Source: Bacteroidetes bacterium UBA7662 (GTDB lineage: Bacteria; Bacteroidota; Bacteroidia; UBA7662). From it: 64,000 nt of DNA. How positions within the stretch are numbered: position 1 is the first letter of the stretch; each line of letters opens with the position of its first letter. This document shows, piece by piece, positions 24,947 through 32,876 of this stretch. Position numbers and translations under genes: made by a program. The notes under the pieces are model-generated. The model saw nothing but the letters and a program-made list of their open reading frames with translations, was not told where the DNA came from and did no database searches. The DNA lies in the NCBI GenBank assembly GCA_002483345.1, contig DLHS01000017.1:35265-99264 (forward strand). The letters are read 5' to 3'.

Positions 24947-26539
24947 TTAAAAGGTCGAAGTTAGGGAAAGTCGGACACCATTAAAAGCAGGTTCTATCCG
25001 GCAAACACCGCCGGTACAGATGATGCCCTCTACCTGCCGGACATAACCACCGGTAAATCTCAGTTTCTGAACATTTACAGCTGCAAATGCTGTATAGTAA
25101 TGCAGTCGTTTTTTGGGGTCCGGATTGCCATAATTCCACATATCCATGACAGAAAACGAATAGCGCGGGGCTATGTTGTATTCCAGCAGCGCCCACCACC
25201 AGGATCCGAGGTCCTGTTTGGTCTGCATGTGCGACACTTCTGCCCGTAGGGAGTTTTTGCGGTCGATTTTATAGATAAACTCCGTGAAAGGCGTCCAGGT
25301 TCTGACCAGCGGCTTACCCGGCTTGTTTTCGAAAATTTCCTGGTTGTAGGTAATTCGTTGCAAACCTGCGGTGGCAATAAATCGGCTGGAAAATTTAATC
25401 TTGGCCTCCCCATAAAACTCCTGATAGAGTCGCTGACCAGACAGGTCTTTTACATCCGAGACATTGAGCTGGAGATTGTGTTTTTTAGCGATGGTCAATA
25501 CTACATCTCCCTGAATGCCTTGTTCGCCTATCAGTTGGGTAGCCGGTGCGTAACGCGACGTAAGCCGATAGGTATTCATACGCGCGGAGGGTGGAATAAA
25601 ATTGACCAACCCATCGTTGAGCGATTCCAGCGGAGAAGTACGGAACTCGAAAAACTCTGTCCTTTTGTACTGCAGGGTTGCACCGATGCCCGGCTGACTG
25701 AAACTAAGGCTTGAAAGAATCATCGACCCTGGTTTATCAACCAAACGGTCACCGGCTTTGTTGAGCACCGCTTCGGCCGTTTTGCCGGCCAGTTCCACAT
25801 TCCAGGAAAATGCCTTATAGTCGAGTGTATTGTAGAAACTGTACGCGAAAGCATTAAACTTAGGTACAAAACGGGTGCCGATGGGTTGGTTTTCAATCTG
25901 ACCGACGATGGACGACATACTGTTATTGTCGAGGGTACGGTTTACGATTCCCGCGCCGGGTCGGAGCAGCAGGTCTTCTGTCACTGCTATACTCCCCTCG
26001 ACATTCGCGCCTTTCATCACACTCGCATAGGTGTCGAACAGGAACTTCTGTCGGCCCACAAAGGCCTTTACTGTCCAGTCATCGTTGAGAGAATATTTGG
26101 CATGCATACCCCGGATCGCATAATCAAGGTTCTGACCCCGACCTTCGTAGGCTCTGAAAATGGCACCGCTGCCAAACTGGTCGTAGAAATAACCGATGGT
26201 CAGCTCGAGCTTCTCTATGCGCTTGCGGGCATACCAGAAACCGATTCCCTGATTGTTCTGAACAGCACCCGGTGTACGCAGGCCCGAGTTCAGAAACATA
26301 TCAAACCTCACCCCGATGGTCAGATCCTTCATGCGGTAGTTCAGGTTGAGCCAGGCATCGGTAGAGCTGAGTTGCTGGTAATACTGTGGTGGAATTGGTT
26401 GGGAAAGGATGCTGGAATCCAGAAAAAAGAAATTCTGATAGAGTTCCAGATCACCGGTGAGTGTTCCCTGAGCGGCAGCGCGCTGATTGCCTGCAAAGAG
26501 CAGGAATACCATGGCAACAGCCATGAAAAACTTGTACAT
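24947..26539 (-). CDS. DUF6029-like outer membrane beta-barrel protein
   Basis: A 530-residue protein with signal peptide (ending near RAAAQG) and a mature chain made of repeated amphipathic beta strands (LTIGVRFDMFLNSGL, YTAFAAVNVQKLRFTGGYV), ending in LSLTSTF with the terminal Phe expected for BAM substrates. This fits the DUF6029 family of Bacteroidota outer membrane barrels that are often next to Omp28 and TlpA genes. A cysteine pair CTGGVC lies near the C-terminus, probably in a loop. It is the first gene of the five-gene operon and is divergent from tlpA. Function unknown. Confidence 0.8.
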   Translation of the reverse strand: MYKFFMAVAMVFLLFAGNQRAAAQGTLTGDLELYQNFFFLDSSILSQPIPPQYYQQLSSTDAWLNLNYRMKDLTIGVRFDMFLNSGLRTPGAVQNNQGIGFWYARKRIEKLELTIGYFYDQFGSGAIFRAYEGRGQNLDYAIRGMHAKYSLNDDWTVKAFVGRQKFLFDTYASVMKGANVEGSIAVTEDLLLRPGAGIVNRTLDNNSMSSIVGQIENQPIGTRFVPKFNAFAYSFYNTLDYKAFSWNVELAGKTAEAVLNKAGDRLVDKPGSMILSSLSFSQPGIGATLQYKRTEFFEFRTSPLESLNDGLVNFIPPSARMNTYRLTSRYAPATQLIGEQGIQGDVVLTIAKKHNLQLNVSDVKDLSGQRLYQEFYGEAKIKFSSRFIATAGLQRITYNQEIFENKPGKPLVRTWTPFTEFIYKIDRKNSLRAEVSHMQTKQDLGSWWWALLEYNIAPRYSFSVMDMWNYGNPDPKKRLHYYTAFAAVNVQKLRFTGGYVRQVEGIICTGGVCRIEPAFNGVRLSLTSTF

Positions 26540-26629
26540 CTGTCGAAATCTTACAAAGAGGCCGTTAATTTAGGCATAATTCCTGCTGATGTACCACCCG
26601 TAAATACAAACCTCTTATTTTTAACCTCC

Positions 26630-27121
26630 ATGAAAAAGCTACTTCTCCTGGTACTGCTGTTTTACACAGCACAAGCCATCGCCCAATCGGAGGGCGTTCC
26701 CGATGTCAGTCTCAAAAATTTAAAGGGTGAAACCGTCAAAGTCCGTGAGATTACGGGCAATGGTAAAATCACCGTGGTAAGCTTCTGGGCAACCTGGTGC
26801 TCTCCCTGTAAAAAAGAACTATCAAACTACGCGGAACATTACGAAGACTGGCAGGCGAAATACGATGTCCAGATACTGGCTATCTCCATTGATGACGCCC
26901 GGAATACTGCCAAAGTAAAGGCCTACGCAAACGGTGTTAACTGGCCTTTTGAAATCCTGCTCGATCCCAACGAGGACATGAAACGTTCCATGAACTTTCA
27001 GACAGTGCCATTTTCAATGCTGGTAGATCAAAAGGGCAATGTTGTTTATCGCCACAACAGTTATGTAGAAGGCGATGAATTTGTGATGGAAGAAAAAATT
27101 GCTGCGCTCCTGAAAAAATAA
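26630..27121 (+). CDS. TlpA-like periplasmic thiol-disulfide oxidoreductase
   Basis: A 163-residue thioredoxin-fold protein from the ATG at 26630. It has a signal peptide (MKKLLLLVLLFYTAQAIAQ) and the active-site WATWCSPCKKEL, followed by the cis-proline region VPFSMLVDQKGN. It should act in the periplasm as a reductant or oxidant of protein thiols. The reading frame stays open far upstream (to 25886) over the antisense DUF6029 gene, but the signal peptide fixes the start. It is divergent from the DUF6029/Omp28 operon by 90 bp, which suggests shared regulation. Confidence 0.93.
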   Translation: MKKLLLLVLLFYTAQAIAQSEGVPDVSLKNLKGETVKVREITGNGKITVVSFWATWCSPCKKELSNYAEHYEDWQAKYDVQILAISIDDARNTAKVKAYANGVNWPFEILLDPNEDMKRSMNFQTVPFSMLVDQKGNVVYRHNSYVEGDEFVMEEKIAALLKK

Positions 27122-27122
27122 G

Positions 27123-27959
27123 TCAGTCCCGCCCGGCAAAATAACGATACAACTCGTGGATGGGTTTGCGGTGTACGCGTCCCTTCACGAGTTTTTTGCT
27201 TTCCATCACTTCGGTAAGCACATCTTCAAAATAGAAGGCCACAGAACCGACAAAATGAACGGGTATTTCATGAATACGGGGGTATCGGGTGATGTGAATG
27301 TCCAGAAATTTGTGAAAACCATCCGCTACCACCTGCTTTACATAAGGCAGGTCGCGGTGTTTGGAATACAACTTGGCGAAGGAGGCGAAATAAACATTCA
27401 CATTGGGCTTGTTATAAGCATTTTCAAAAATAATCTCTTTCGAAACCTCATACTCTGTCTCCAAAGCTGTTTTCAGCTCATCCGGTAGTAGTTTGTAAAG
27501 ATAATCTGACAACAAACGTTTGCCCAGATAACTGCCACTGGCCTCATCGCCCAGCAGATAGCCGAGTGCAGGCACCACCTGAAAGAGTTCGCTGCCGTTG
27601 TAATAGCATGAATTAGAGCCCGTACCAATGATACAGCTGATGCCCTCTGTATCGCCATTGGTAGCAATGGCGGCACCCAGTATATCGTGGTCAACCAGCA
27701 CGGTTGCCCGGGAGAAAAATTCACGGAGTGCTTTGGCAACAATCTCATTCCTGTCGGGACTCGAGCAGCCTGCCCCGTAAAATTTGATTTCGGTCACCTG
27801 TTCCCGCAAAGCAGCCAGTTCAGACTGCTCAAGTTCCGCTAAAATGAAGGTCCTGTCGTGAAAAAACGGGTTAAAACCTTTGGTGGTAATCAACTGATCC
27901 TCTGCAGGACCATATTTCCAGTCGGCCTTGGTCGACCCGCTGTCGGCTACTAATAACAT
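27123..27959 (-). CDS. BadF/BadG-type sugar kinase, N-acetylglucosamine-kinase-like
   Basis: A 278-residue ASKHA ATPase of the BadF/BadG/BcrA family, whose short members phosphorylate N-acetylglucosamine. ATP-binding motifs are seen: phosphate 1 LLVADSGSTKADW, phosphate 2 CIIGTGSNSCYYNG and adenosine-site FVGSVAFYFED. It is shorter than human NAGK-like proteins but normal for Bacteroidota. It lies 5 bp after pfkA on the same strand and overlaps nothing. The sugar specificity is inferred from family only. Confidence 0.88.
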   Translation of the reverse strand: MLLVADSGSTKADWKYGPAEDQLITTKGFNPFFHDRTFILAELEQSELAALREQVTEIKFYGAGCSSPDRNEIVAKALREFFSRATVLVDHDILGAAIATNGDTEGISCIIGTGSNSCYYNGSELFQVVPALGYLLGDEASGSYLGKRLLSDYLYKLLPDELKTALETEYEVSKEIIFENAYNKPNVNVYFASFAKLYSKHRDLPYVKQVVADGFHKFLDIHITRYPRIHEIPVHFVGSVAFYFEDVLTEVMESKKLVKGRVHRKPIHELYRYFAGRD

Positions 27960-27964
27960 AAAAA

Positions 27965-28948
27965 TCAGATAGAAATAATGCGTGCAATACGTTCAAGATC
28001 GGGATCAAGCTCCGGATTTTGTTTAGTTGCCTGTACCAATGGGGTGTAAACTATTTTGTTGTTGATGATGCCGGCCATCATCTTCGACTTACCGTCGAGC
28101 AGTCCTTCCACGGCTGCCACGCCCAGTCTGCTGGCCAGCACCCGGTCGAAACAGCTGGGGCTGCCTCCCCGCTGAATGTGCCCCAGTATGGTCACTTTCA
28201 TTTCATAGCCGTCGAATTGTTCTTTTACTTTCCTTGCAACTTCGATGGCCCCCCCTTCTTCATCACCTTCTGCCACCACGACTATGCCGGAAGTTTTTTT
28301 CTGCATACGACCTCTTTTGAGGGTTTTGACGAGATTATCGATGCTGGTGTGAGATTCCGGAATCAGGATATCCTCACAACCAGCGGCAATACCGGCATTC
28401 ATGGCGATAAAGCCGGCATCCCGGCCCATTACCTCAATGAAGAACAACCTGCTGTGAGCATCGGCTGTATCCCTGATTTTATCTATACACTCCACTACGG
28501 TATTGGTGGCTGTATCATAGCCAATGGTGTAGTCTGTACCATACAAATCATTGTCTATGGTTCCTGGAAGCCCCATAACAGCGATGTCATATTTTTTGGA
28601 AAAATAGTAAGCTCCTTTAAATGTACCATCTCCGCCTATGGTCACCAGGGCCTGAATACCCCGTTCCTTCAGGTTACGGAAGGCCATTTCCATGCCTTCC
28701 GGCGTTTTAAACTCTTCACTTCGGGCTGATTTGAGAATAGTGCCTCCCCGATGAATAATATTACTGACAGAGCGGAGGTCGAGTTTTTTGAAATCAGCCT
28801 GTATCAGGCCGTCATAACCTCTTACGACCCCCCACATTTCGCAATTATAGTAGATGCCTGCCCTGACTACAGCGCGTATGCAGGCGTTCATGCCGGGACT
28901 GTCACCTCCTGAGGTCAGAACAGCGATTTTTTTGATTTCTGATGACAT
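27965..28948 (-). CDS. pfkA: ATP-dependent 6-phosphofructokinase PfkA
   Basis: A 327-residue phosphofructokinase, the committed step of glycolysis. The ATG at 28948 gives MSSEIKKIAVLTSGGDSPG; an earlier frame start at 29005 adds unconserved residues. The catalytic and binding motifs are GGDGTFKGA (glycine after the Asp, as in ATP-dependent enzymes), PGTIDNDLYGTDYTIG with the catalytic Asp, EVMGRDAGF and GHIQRGGSPSCFDRVLASRLG. It is followed closely by the sugar kinase and lies next to the alpha-glucan locus, which would feed it glucose units. Confidence 0.96.
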   Translation of the reverse strand: MSSEIKKIAVLTSGGDSPGMNACIRAVVRAGIYYNCEMWGVVRGYDGLIQADFKKLDLRSVSNIIHRGGTILKSARSEEFKTPEGMEMAFRNLKERGIQALVTIGGDGTFKGAYYFSKKYDIAVMGLPGTIDNDLYGTDYTIGYDTATNTVVECIDKIRDTADAHSRLFFIEVMGRDAGFIAMNAGIAAGCEDILIPESHTSIDNLVKTLKRGRMQKKTSGIVVVAEGDEEGGAIEVARKVKEQFDGYEMKVTILGHIQRGGSPSCFDRVLASRLGVAAVEGLLDGKSKMMAGIINNKIVYTPLVQATKQNPELDPDLERIARIISI

Positions 28949-29132
28949 CGTATGTGTACTAATGGAGCCGCAATTTAGAACGCTAAAGCTACTTGAACAA
29001 GGCATTCTGTGAGAGATTTCGAATTACTTAGTGTTATTCAAAAATAATTCACAAAAAAATGTCGTAAATTTTTTCAATTACCGACTATTTTCTAAATTAG
29101 ACCTCAACAACCAAAATTAAAGTATAGCTAAT

Positions 29133-29927
29133 ATGAAAAAACAATTACTCACAGCGATTCTGGCATTTGGCATGATTCAAGTGTCTAACGGTCAGGCAGT
29201 AACCATTTCTCCTGTCAACGCAACAGGCGACCAGGCCATCACCATCACCCTCGATGCCAATGCAGCCTGCGTTCCAAGCGGAAAAGCATCTGTTACCACT
29301 GCTTCTCAGGTAAATCTTCACTCAGGTGTTGGTACAGTGGCAGACATCAACGATCCACTGGGAAAATGGACTTATGTAGTAGCATGGGATGGCACACCAG
29401 CCGGCGGATCTACCACCAGCACTACCCTTACTGCCGGTGCTGCCGGTATTTATACCATTGTACTCACACCACGTGACTTTTATGGTGTTCCTTCAGGTGA
29501 AACCATTCACCGCCTTTCCCTGGTATTTAATGGTAATACCACCGCAAGCCCTAACTGGGATCAGGAAGCAAAAGACAATGACGGTGCCGGCGGCTGCGCT
29601 GACTTCTTCATCGAATTATCAACTGCTACCAGTGTTGCAGACGAAAATCTGAACCGTGTTTCTGTTAAAACCTATCCTAATCCGGTAACTGAAAACACCA
29701 CCATCAGCTTCAATACTTACGAAGCTGCTGACGTTAAAGTACTTGTTTACAACATACTCGGTCAGGAAGTTCGCACTTTGGTGAACAAAAAAATGGAAGC
29801 AGGCAATCAGTTTGTAAGCTGGAATGGCAAAGGCGAAGGCGATCGTGAATTACCAAACGGTCAGTATTTCGTACAAGTTTCAGTTGACGGCAAAGTAGCT
29901 ACCAACAAAGTTGTATTGAACCGCTAA
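29133..29927 (+). CDS. Small T9SS-secreted protein with a domain shared with the GH13 at 37688
   Basis: A 264-residue protein with signal peptide (ending SNGQA), one beta-rich domain (~residues 22-165), and a T9SS C-terminal domain starting SVKTYPNPVTENTTISF and ending with KVVLNR. The first domain aligns by eye to residues ~28-150 of the amylase at 37688: D..ITI.LDA at the start, a W.YV strand, then DFYGVPSGETIHRLSLVF against NFYGVPAADTVEQLAFVF, and a closing GG.xDF. It is therefore likely a free-standing copy of that amylase-associated domain, perhaps a glucan-binding surface protein. The gene has an AT-rich 5' leader and a clean terminator of its own. Confidence 0.85.
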   Translation: MKKQLLTAILAFGMIQVSNGQAVTISPVNATGDQAITITLDANAACVPSGKASVTTASQVNLHSGVGTVADINDPLGKWTYVVAWDGTPAGGSTTSTTLTAGAAGIYTIVLTPRDFYGVPSGETIHRLSLVFNGNTTASPNWDQEAKDNDGAGGCADFFIELSTATSVADENLNRVSVKTYPNPVTENTTISFNTYEAADVKVLVYNILGQEVRTLVNKKMEAGNQFVSWNGKGEGDRELPNGQYFVQVSVDGKVATNKVVLNR

Positions 29928-29951
29928 TCAACCACCGGTTTAAATAATAAG

Positions 29952-29980
29952 AACCCCCGCCAATGCGGGGGTTTTTTGTT
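29952..29980 (+). terminator. Rho-independent terminator after the small T9SS gene
   Basis: AACCCCCGC at 29952-29960 and GCGGGGGTT at 29965-29973 with loop CAAT, followed by TTTTGTTTT. It lies 25 bp after the stop and gives the small T9SS protein its own transcript, separate from the esterase gene that follows. Confidence 0.93.
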
Positions 29981-30004
29981 TTATATTGATTTGCAAAAAC
30001 GAGT

Positions 30005-30922
30005 ATGTCAATCCGATTTCTTTTAGCGATGCTGTTTACCTCAACCCTGGTACAGGCTCAGGTTCCCCGGGTGATTGCCGGTACGCTCCAACGGCATGCT
30101 GCCTTTCCTTCGGAATTTGTAAAACCGAGGAATATTGATGTATTGCTGCCTGAAAATTATGATACACGTAAAAAATATCCGGTGCTGTATCTGCATGATG
30201 GTCAAAACCTCTTTGACAGCTCCCTTACCTTCAACAAACAGGAATGGGGTGTTGATGAAACCCTGCAGCAATTACTGACAGAAAAGCGAATTGTACCGGT
30301 AATAGTGGTAGGCATCTGGAATACCGCTGACAGGCGGCTTGAGTACTTTCCGGAAAAGGTTTTCAACCAGCTTTCAAAACCACTTCAGGACAGCCTTCTA
30401 AAAGATTTCGGGCAGCCTGCAGGGAAACTACTTTCGGATCATTATCTGAAGTTTATAGTGGAAGAGCTGAAGCCGTTTATCGACAAAACATACAGCACCT
30501 TGCAAGGGCCTGCCAACACCTTTGTGGCAGGATCCAGCATGGGTGGGCTGATATCCATGTATGCTGTATGTGAATATCCGGACATTTTCGGAGCTGCTGC
30601 CTGTTTATCAACCCACTGGCCGGGTAGCATAGTCCGCAATGATCCTGCTGTGGGTGATGCCTTTATGCAATACATGAACGGGCAACTGCCGGCTCCCAAA
30701 AAACATCTCTTCTATTTCGATTATGGAACCGCGACCCTTGATGCCTGGTATGAACCCTATCAGTGGAAGATAGATGCCGTCATGCGGGGGAGAAAATACA
30801 CCCCTGAAAGATGGATGACCCGGAAATTTGAAGGGGCCGCCCACGATGAAAATGCCTGGAGAAGTCGCCTGGCCATCCCTTTCGGCTTCATCCTGCCTAA
30901 GGCTGAAGCTCCAAAACGGTAG
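30005..30922 (+). CDS. Secreted esterase, PF00756-type alpha/beta hydrolase
   Basis: A 305-residue protein with a signal peptide ending near TLVQAQ and a D-esterase/enterochelin-esterase-type fold. Motifs: KYPVLYLHDGQNLFD, the nucleophile elbow FVAGSSMGGLISMY and a late histidine in FEGAAHDENAW. Family members hydrolyse esters of siderophores, acetylated sugars or feruloyl groups. Its location in an alpha-glucan locus suggests a carbohydrate-linked or phospho-ester substrate, but that is not shown. Its 3' end overlaps the GH13 gene convergently by 26 bp. Confidence 0.88.
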   Translation: MSIRFLLAMLFTSTLVQAQVPRVIAGTLQRHAAFPSEFVKPRNIDVLLPENYDTRKKYPVLYLHDGQNLFDSSLTFNKQEWGVDETLQQLLTEKRIVPVIVVGIWNTADRRLEYFPEKVFNQLSKPLQDSLLKDFGQPAGKLLSDHYLKFIVEELKPFIDKTYSTLQGPANTFVAGSSMGGLISMYAVCEYPDIFGAAACLSTHWPGSIVRNDPAVGDAFMQYMNGQLPAPKKHLFYFDYGTATLDAWYEPYQWKIDAVMRGRKYTPERWMTRKFEGAAHDENAWRSRLAIPFGFILPKAEAPKR

Positions 30923-32723
30923 CAGACATGGCAGGAACCTGCCATGTTTCCTGCAAGCCGATGGGATCTCCCCCGTTTATCGCCTTGGCAGATTCAAACT
31001 GTGGAAATGAAGCGGTATACTTCTTTGGAACCAGAGATTTTTGCTGGTCGGTGGTATTTACAATCACCATAACGGCTTGGTCGGCTGTATACCGGAAATA
31101 AACATAAATACCGTTTGCAGGAGGAAAATGCATATACTTTCCGTTTTCAAAAACCGGTTGATGCTTACGCCAGCGGGCCAGTTGCCGCACAAAAATATGG
31201 GCAGCCCTTGCTTCCGGCTTCAGCAGGCTGGTATCGCTATCGGCCCAACCCAGTGGGAAATCAGGTCTGACACGGTCTAAAGGCTCGGCATAGGCGTCAA
31301 ACAAAAACTCATCACCATAAAACCAGTGCGGAATCCCCCGCTGTGTAAGCAACAGAACTGCAGCCATCCGAAACTTACGCTCATCCTGACCGGCCAAAGA
31401 AAATATCCTCGTTAAATCATGATTCCCTAAAAAAATGACATTGCCATCCGGCTTGCCGTAAACCATGTCCTGAGAAAGGGTCAGATACAAACGTTCAGCT
31501 GCATTGTCTCCACCGTGTAACAAATCGGCCACAGCCCAATACCATTCAAAATCAAGTAAACCCGTCAACCGGCTGTTTTGGTTTTCTCTCAGCGCACTGT
31601 TGCCCCCATAACTTCCCAGGGTAACCAATCCTTTGGCCCAGACTTCAGCAAAAACGGTGAAGCCGGGATACTCCTGGTGTAACACCCGCATCCAGTCACT
31701 CAAAAAGGCTTGTTCTACATAGGGATAAGTATCTACCCTGAAAGCGTCCAGGGCAAATTCCTCCACCCACCACAGGCTGTTCTGTATCAGGAAGCTGGCC
31801 AATTCGGGATTATCCTGATTTAAATCAGGCATGTGCCCGTCGAACCATCCTCTGGTCACCCATTTTTTCTCTTCTGCAGAAGCATAGGGGTCGCGGATGG
31901 CGACCGTGTTGAAATTGGTGCGGCGTTTGGTATCCGGTACGTTAAACCAGCTTGAATCGGGTATATCCCGGTAAAGCAGGTGCTGATCGCCCAGGTGGTT
32001 GAAAACAATGTCGAATACAACCCGTATTTTAAGGTCATGGCTCGCCTGAACAAAGTTTTTATAGTCCTGATTAGTCCCTAATCTGGGATCGGTTTTATAA
32101 TGATCGGTAACTGCATAACCATGGTAGCTCCATTGGGGCTGATCGTTTTTCCAGACCGGTGTTGGCCAGACTGCGGTTACACCCAGATCTTCAAGATACG
32201 CTAACTGCGCCTGCATACCGGCCAGGTCACCGCCATGGCGCTTCCACATATTGGTTCTGTCGGCATCCTGCTCTGCCATATCTGGGAAACGATCGTTTTT
32301 GGGTTGTGCATTCGCAAAACGATCGGGCATGAGGAGATAGATAAAATCGTTTCCTTTCAGGCCATAACTTAACTTTCTGGCTTCTCTTTTTTTAATATCA
32401 TAGGTAAGCAAGCGCTCCTTGCCTCCGGCATCTTTAAAAATAAAAAGGTGCGTAGCCCGCTTCAGTCCCGGCAGAAGCTCCAGATCCAGGGACAGGTAGT
32501 TTTTATTCGGAAAGGTTTTGAGGCGTTTCAGTTTAAAGCCAGCCGGGAGCCGGTGAAGGGTCCAGTTTCCAATGCTCTCCCCGTGACATAATAACTGCAG
32601 CTCATTGGAAGCCATCCCCTGCCACCAATGCGGCGGAAAAACTTCATGGATACCCGTACTTTGCCCTTTTGAGGACAAATTTGTCAGTAAAATGCAGAAA
32701 ATCAGCAGTATACGATTTTTCAT
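30897..32723 (-). CDS. GH13 periplasmic alpha-glucan hydrolase, SusA/neopullulanase-like
   Basis: A 608-residue GH13 enzyme with signal peptide (MKNRILLIFCILLTNLSSKG). Residues ~25-115 form the N-terminal Ig-like domain of cyclomaltodextrinase/SusA enzymes, ~125-510 the barrel, and the rest the C-terminal beta domain. Catalytic motifs: DIVFNH, nucleophile Asp331 in LDAFRVDTYPYV, acid/base Glu360 in TVFAEVW and Asp436 in FLGNHDLTR. It should cut imported maltooligosaccharides in the periplasm. It is downstream of susD on the same strand after a terminator, so it may have its own promoter. Confidence 0.95.
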   Translation of the reverse strand: MKNRILLIFCILLTNLSSKGQSTGIHEVFPPHWWQGMASNELQLLCHGESIGNWTLHRLPAGFKLKRLKTFPNKNYLSLDLELLPGLKRATHLFIFKDAGGKERLLTYDIKKREARKLSYGLKGNDFIYLLMPDRFANAQPKNDRFPDMAEQDADRTNMWKRHGGDLAGMQAQLAYLEDLGVTAVWPTPVWKNDQPQWSYHGYAVTDHYKTDPRLGTNQDYKNFVQASHDLKIRVVFDIVFNHLGDQHLLYRDIPDSSWFNVPDTKRRTNFNTVAIRDPYASAEEKKWVTRGWFDGHMPDLNQDNPELASFLIQNSLWWVEEFALDAFRVDTYPYVEQAFLSDWMRVLHQEYPGFTVFAEVWAKGLVTLGSYGGNSALRENQNSRLTGLLDFEWYWAVADLLHGGDNAAERLYLTLSQDMVYGKPDGNVIFLGNHDLTRIFSLAGQDERKFRMAAVLLLTQRGIPHWFYGDEFLFDAYAEPLDRVRPDFPLGWADSDTSLLKPEARAAHIFVRQLARWRKHQPVFENGKYMHFPPANGIYVYFRYTADQAVMVIVNTTDQQKSLVPKKYTASFPQFESAKAINGGDPIGLQETWQVPAMSATVLELQP

Positions 32724-32819
32724 TGGTCAACTTTTTAATGGGAAAGCGGCGAGACCGATAAATCCTGTTTAAACAGAACCAAGGTTCAGGGATATCGCGC
32801 TGCCCCGTGTAATAGCTGT

Positions 32820-32855
32820 AAAAAAAGAGGCTGTTCCTTTTCAGGAAACAGCCTC
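32820..32855 (-). terminator. Terminator after susCD
   Basis: GAGGCTGTT at 32827-32835 pairs with AACAGCCTC at 32847-32855 around a partly paired loop; on the minus strand the stem is followed by TTTTTTT (32826-32820). It lies 22 bp after the susD stop. Confidence 0.92.
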
Positions 32856-32876
32856 CAGGGGTTTATCAGTTAGTGT

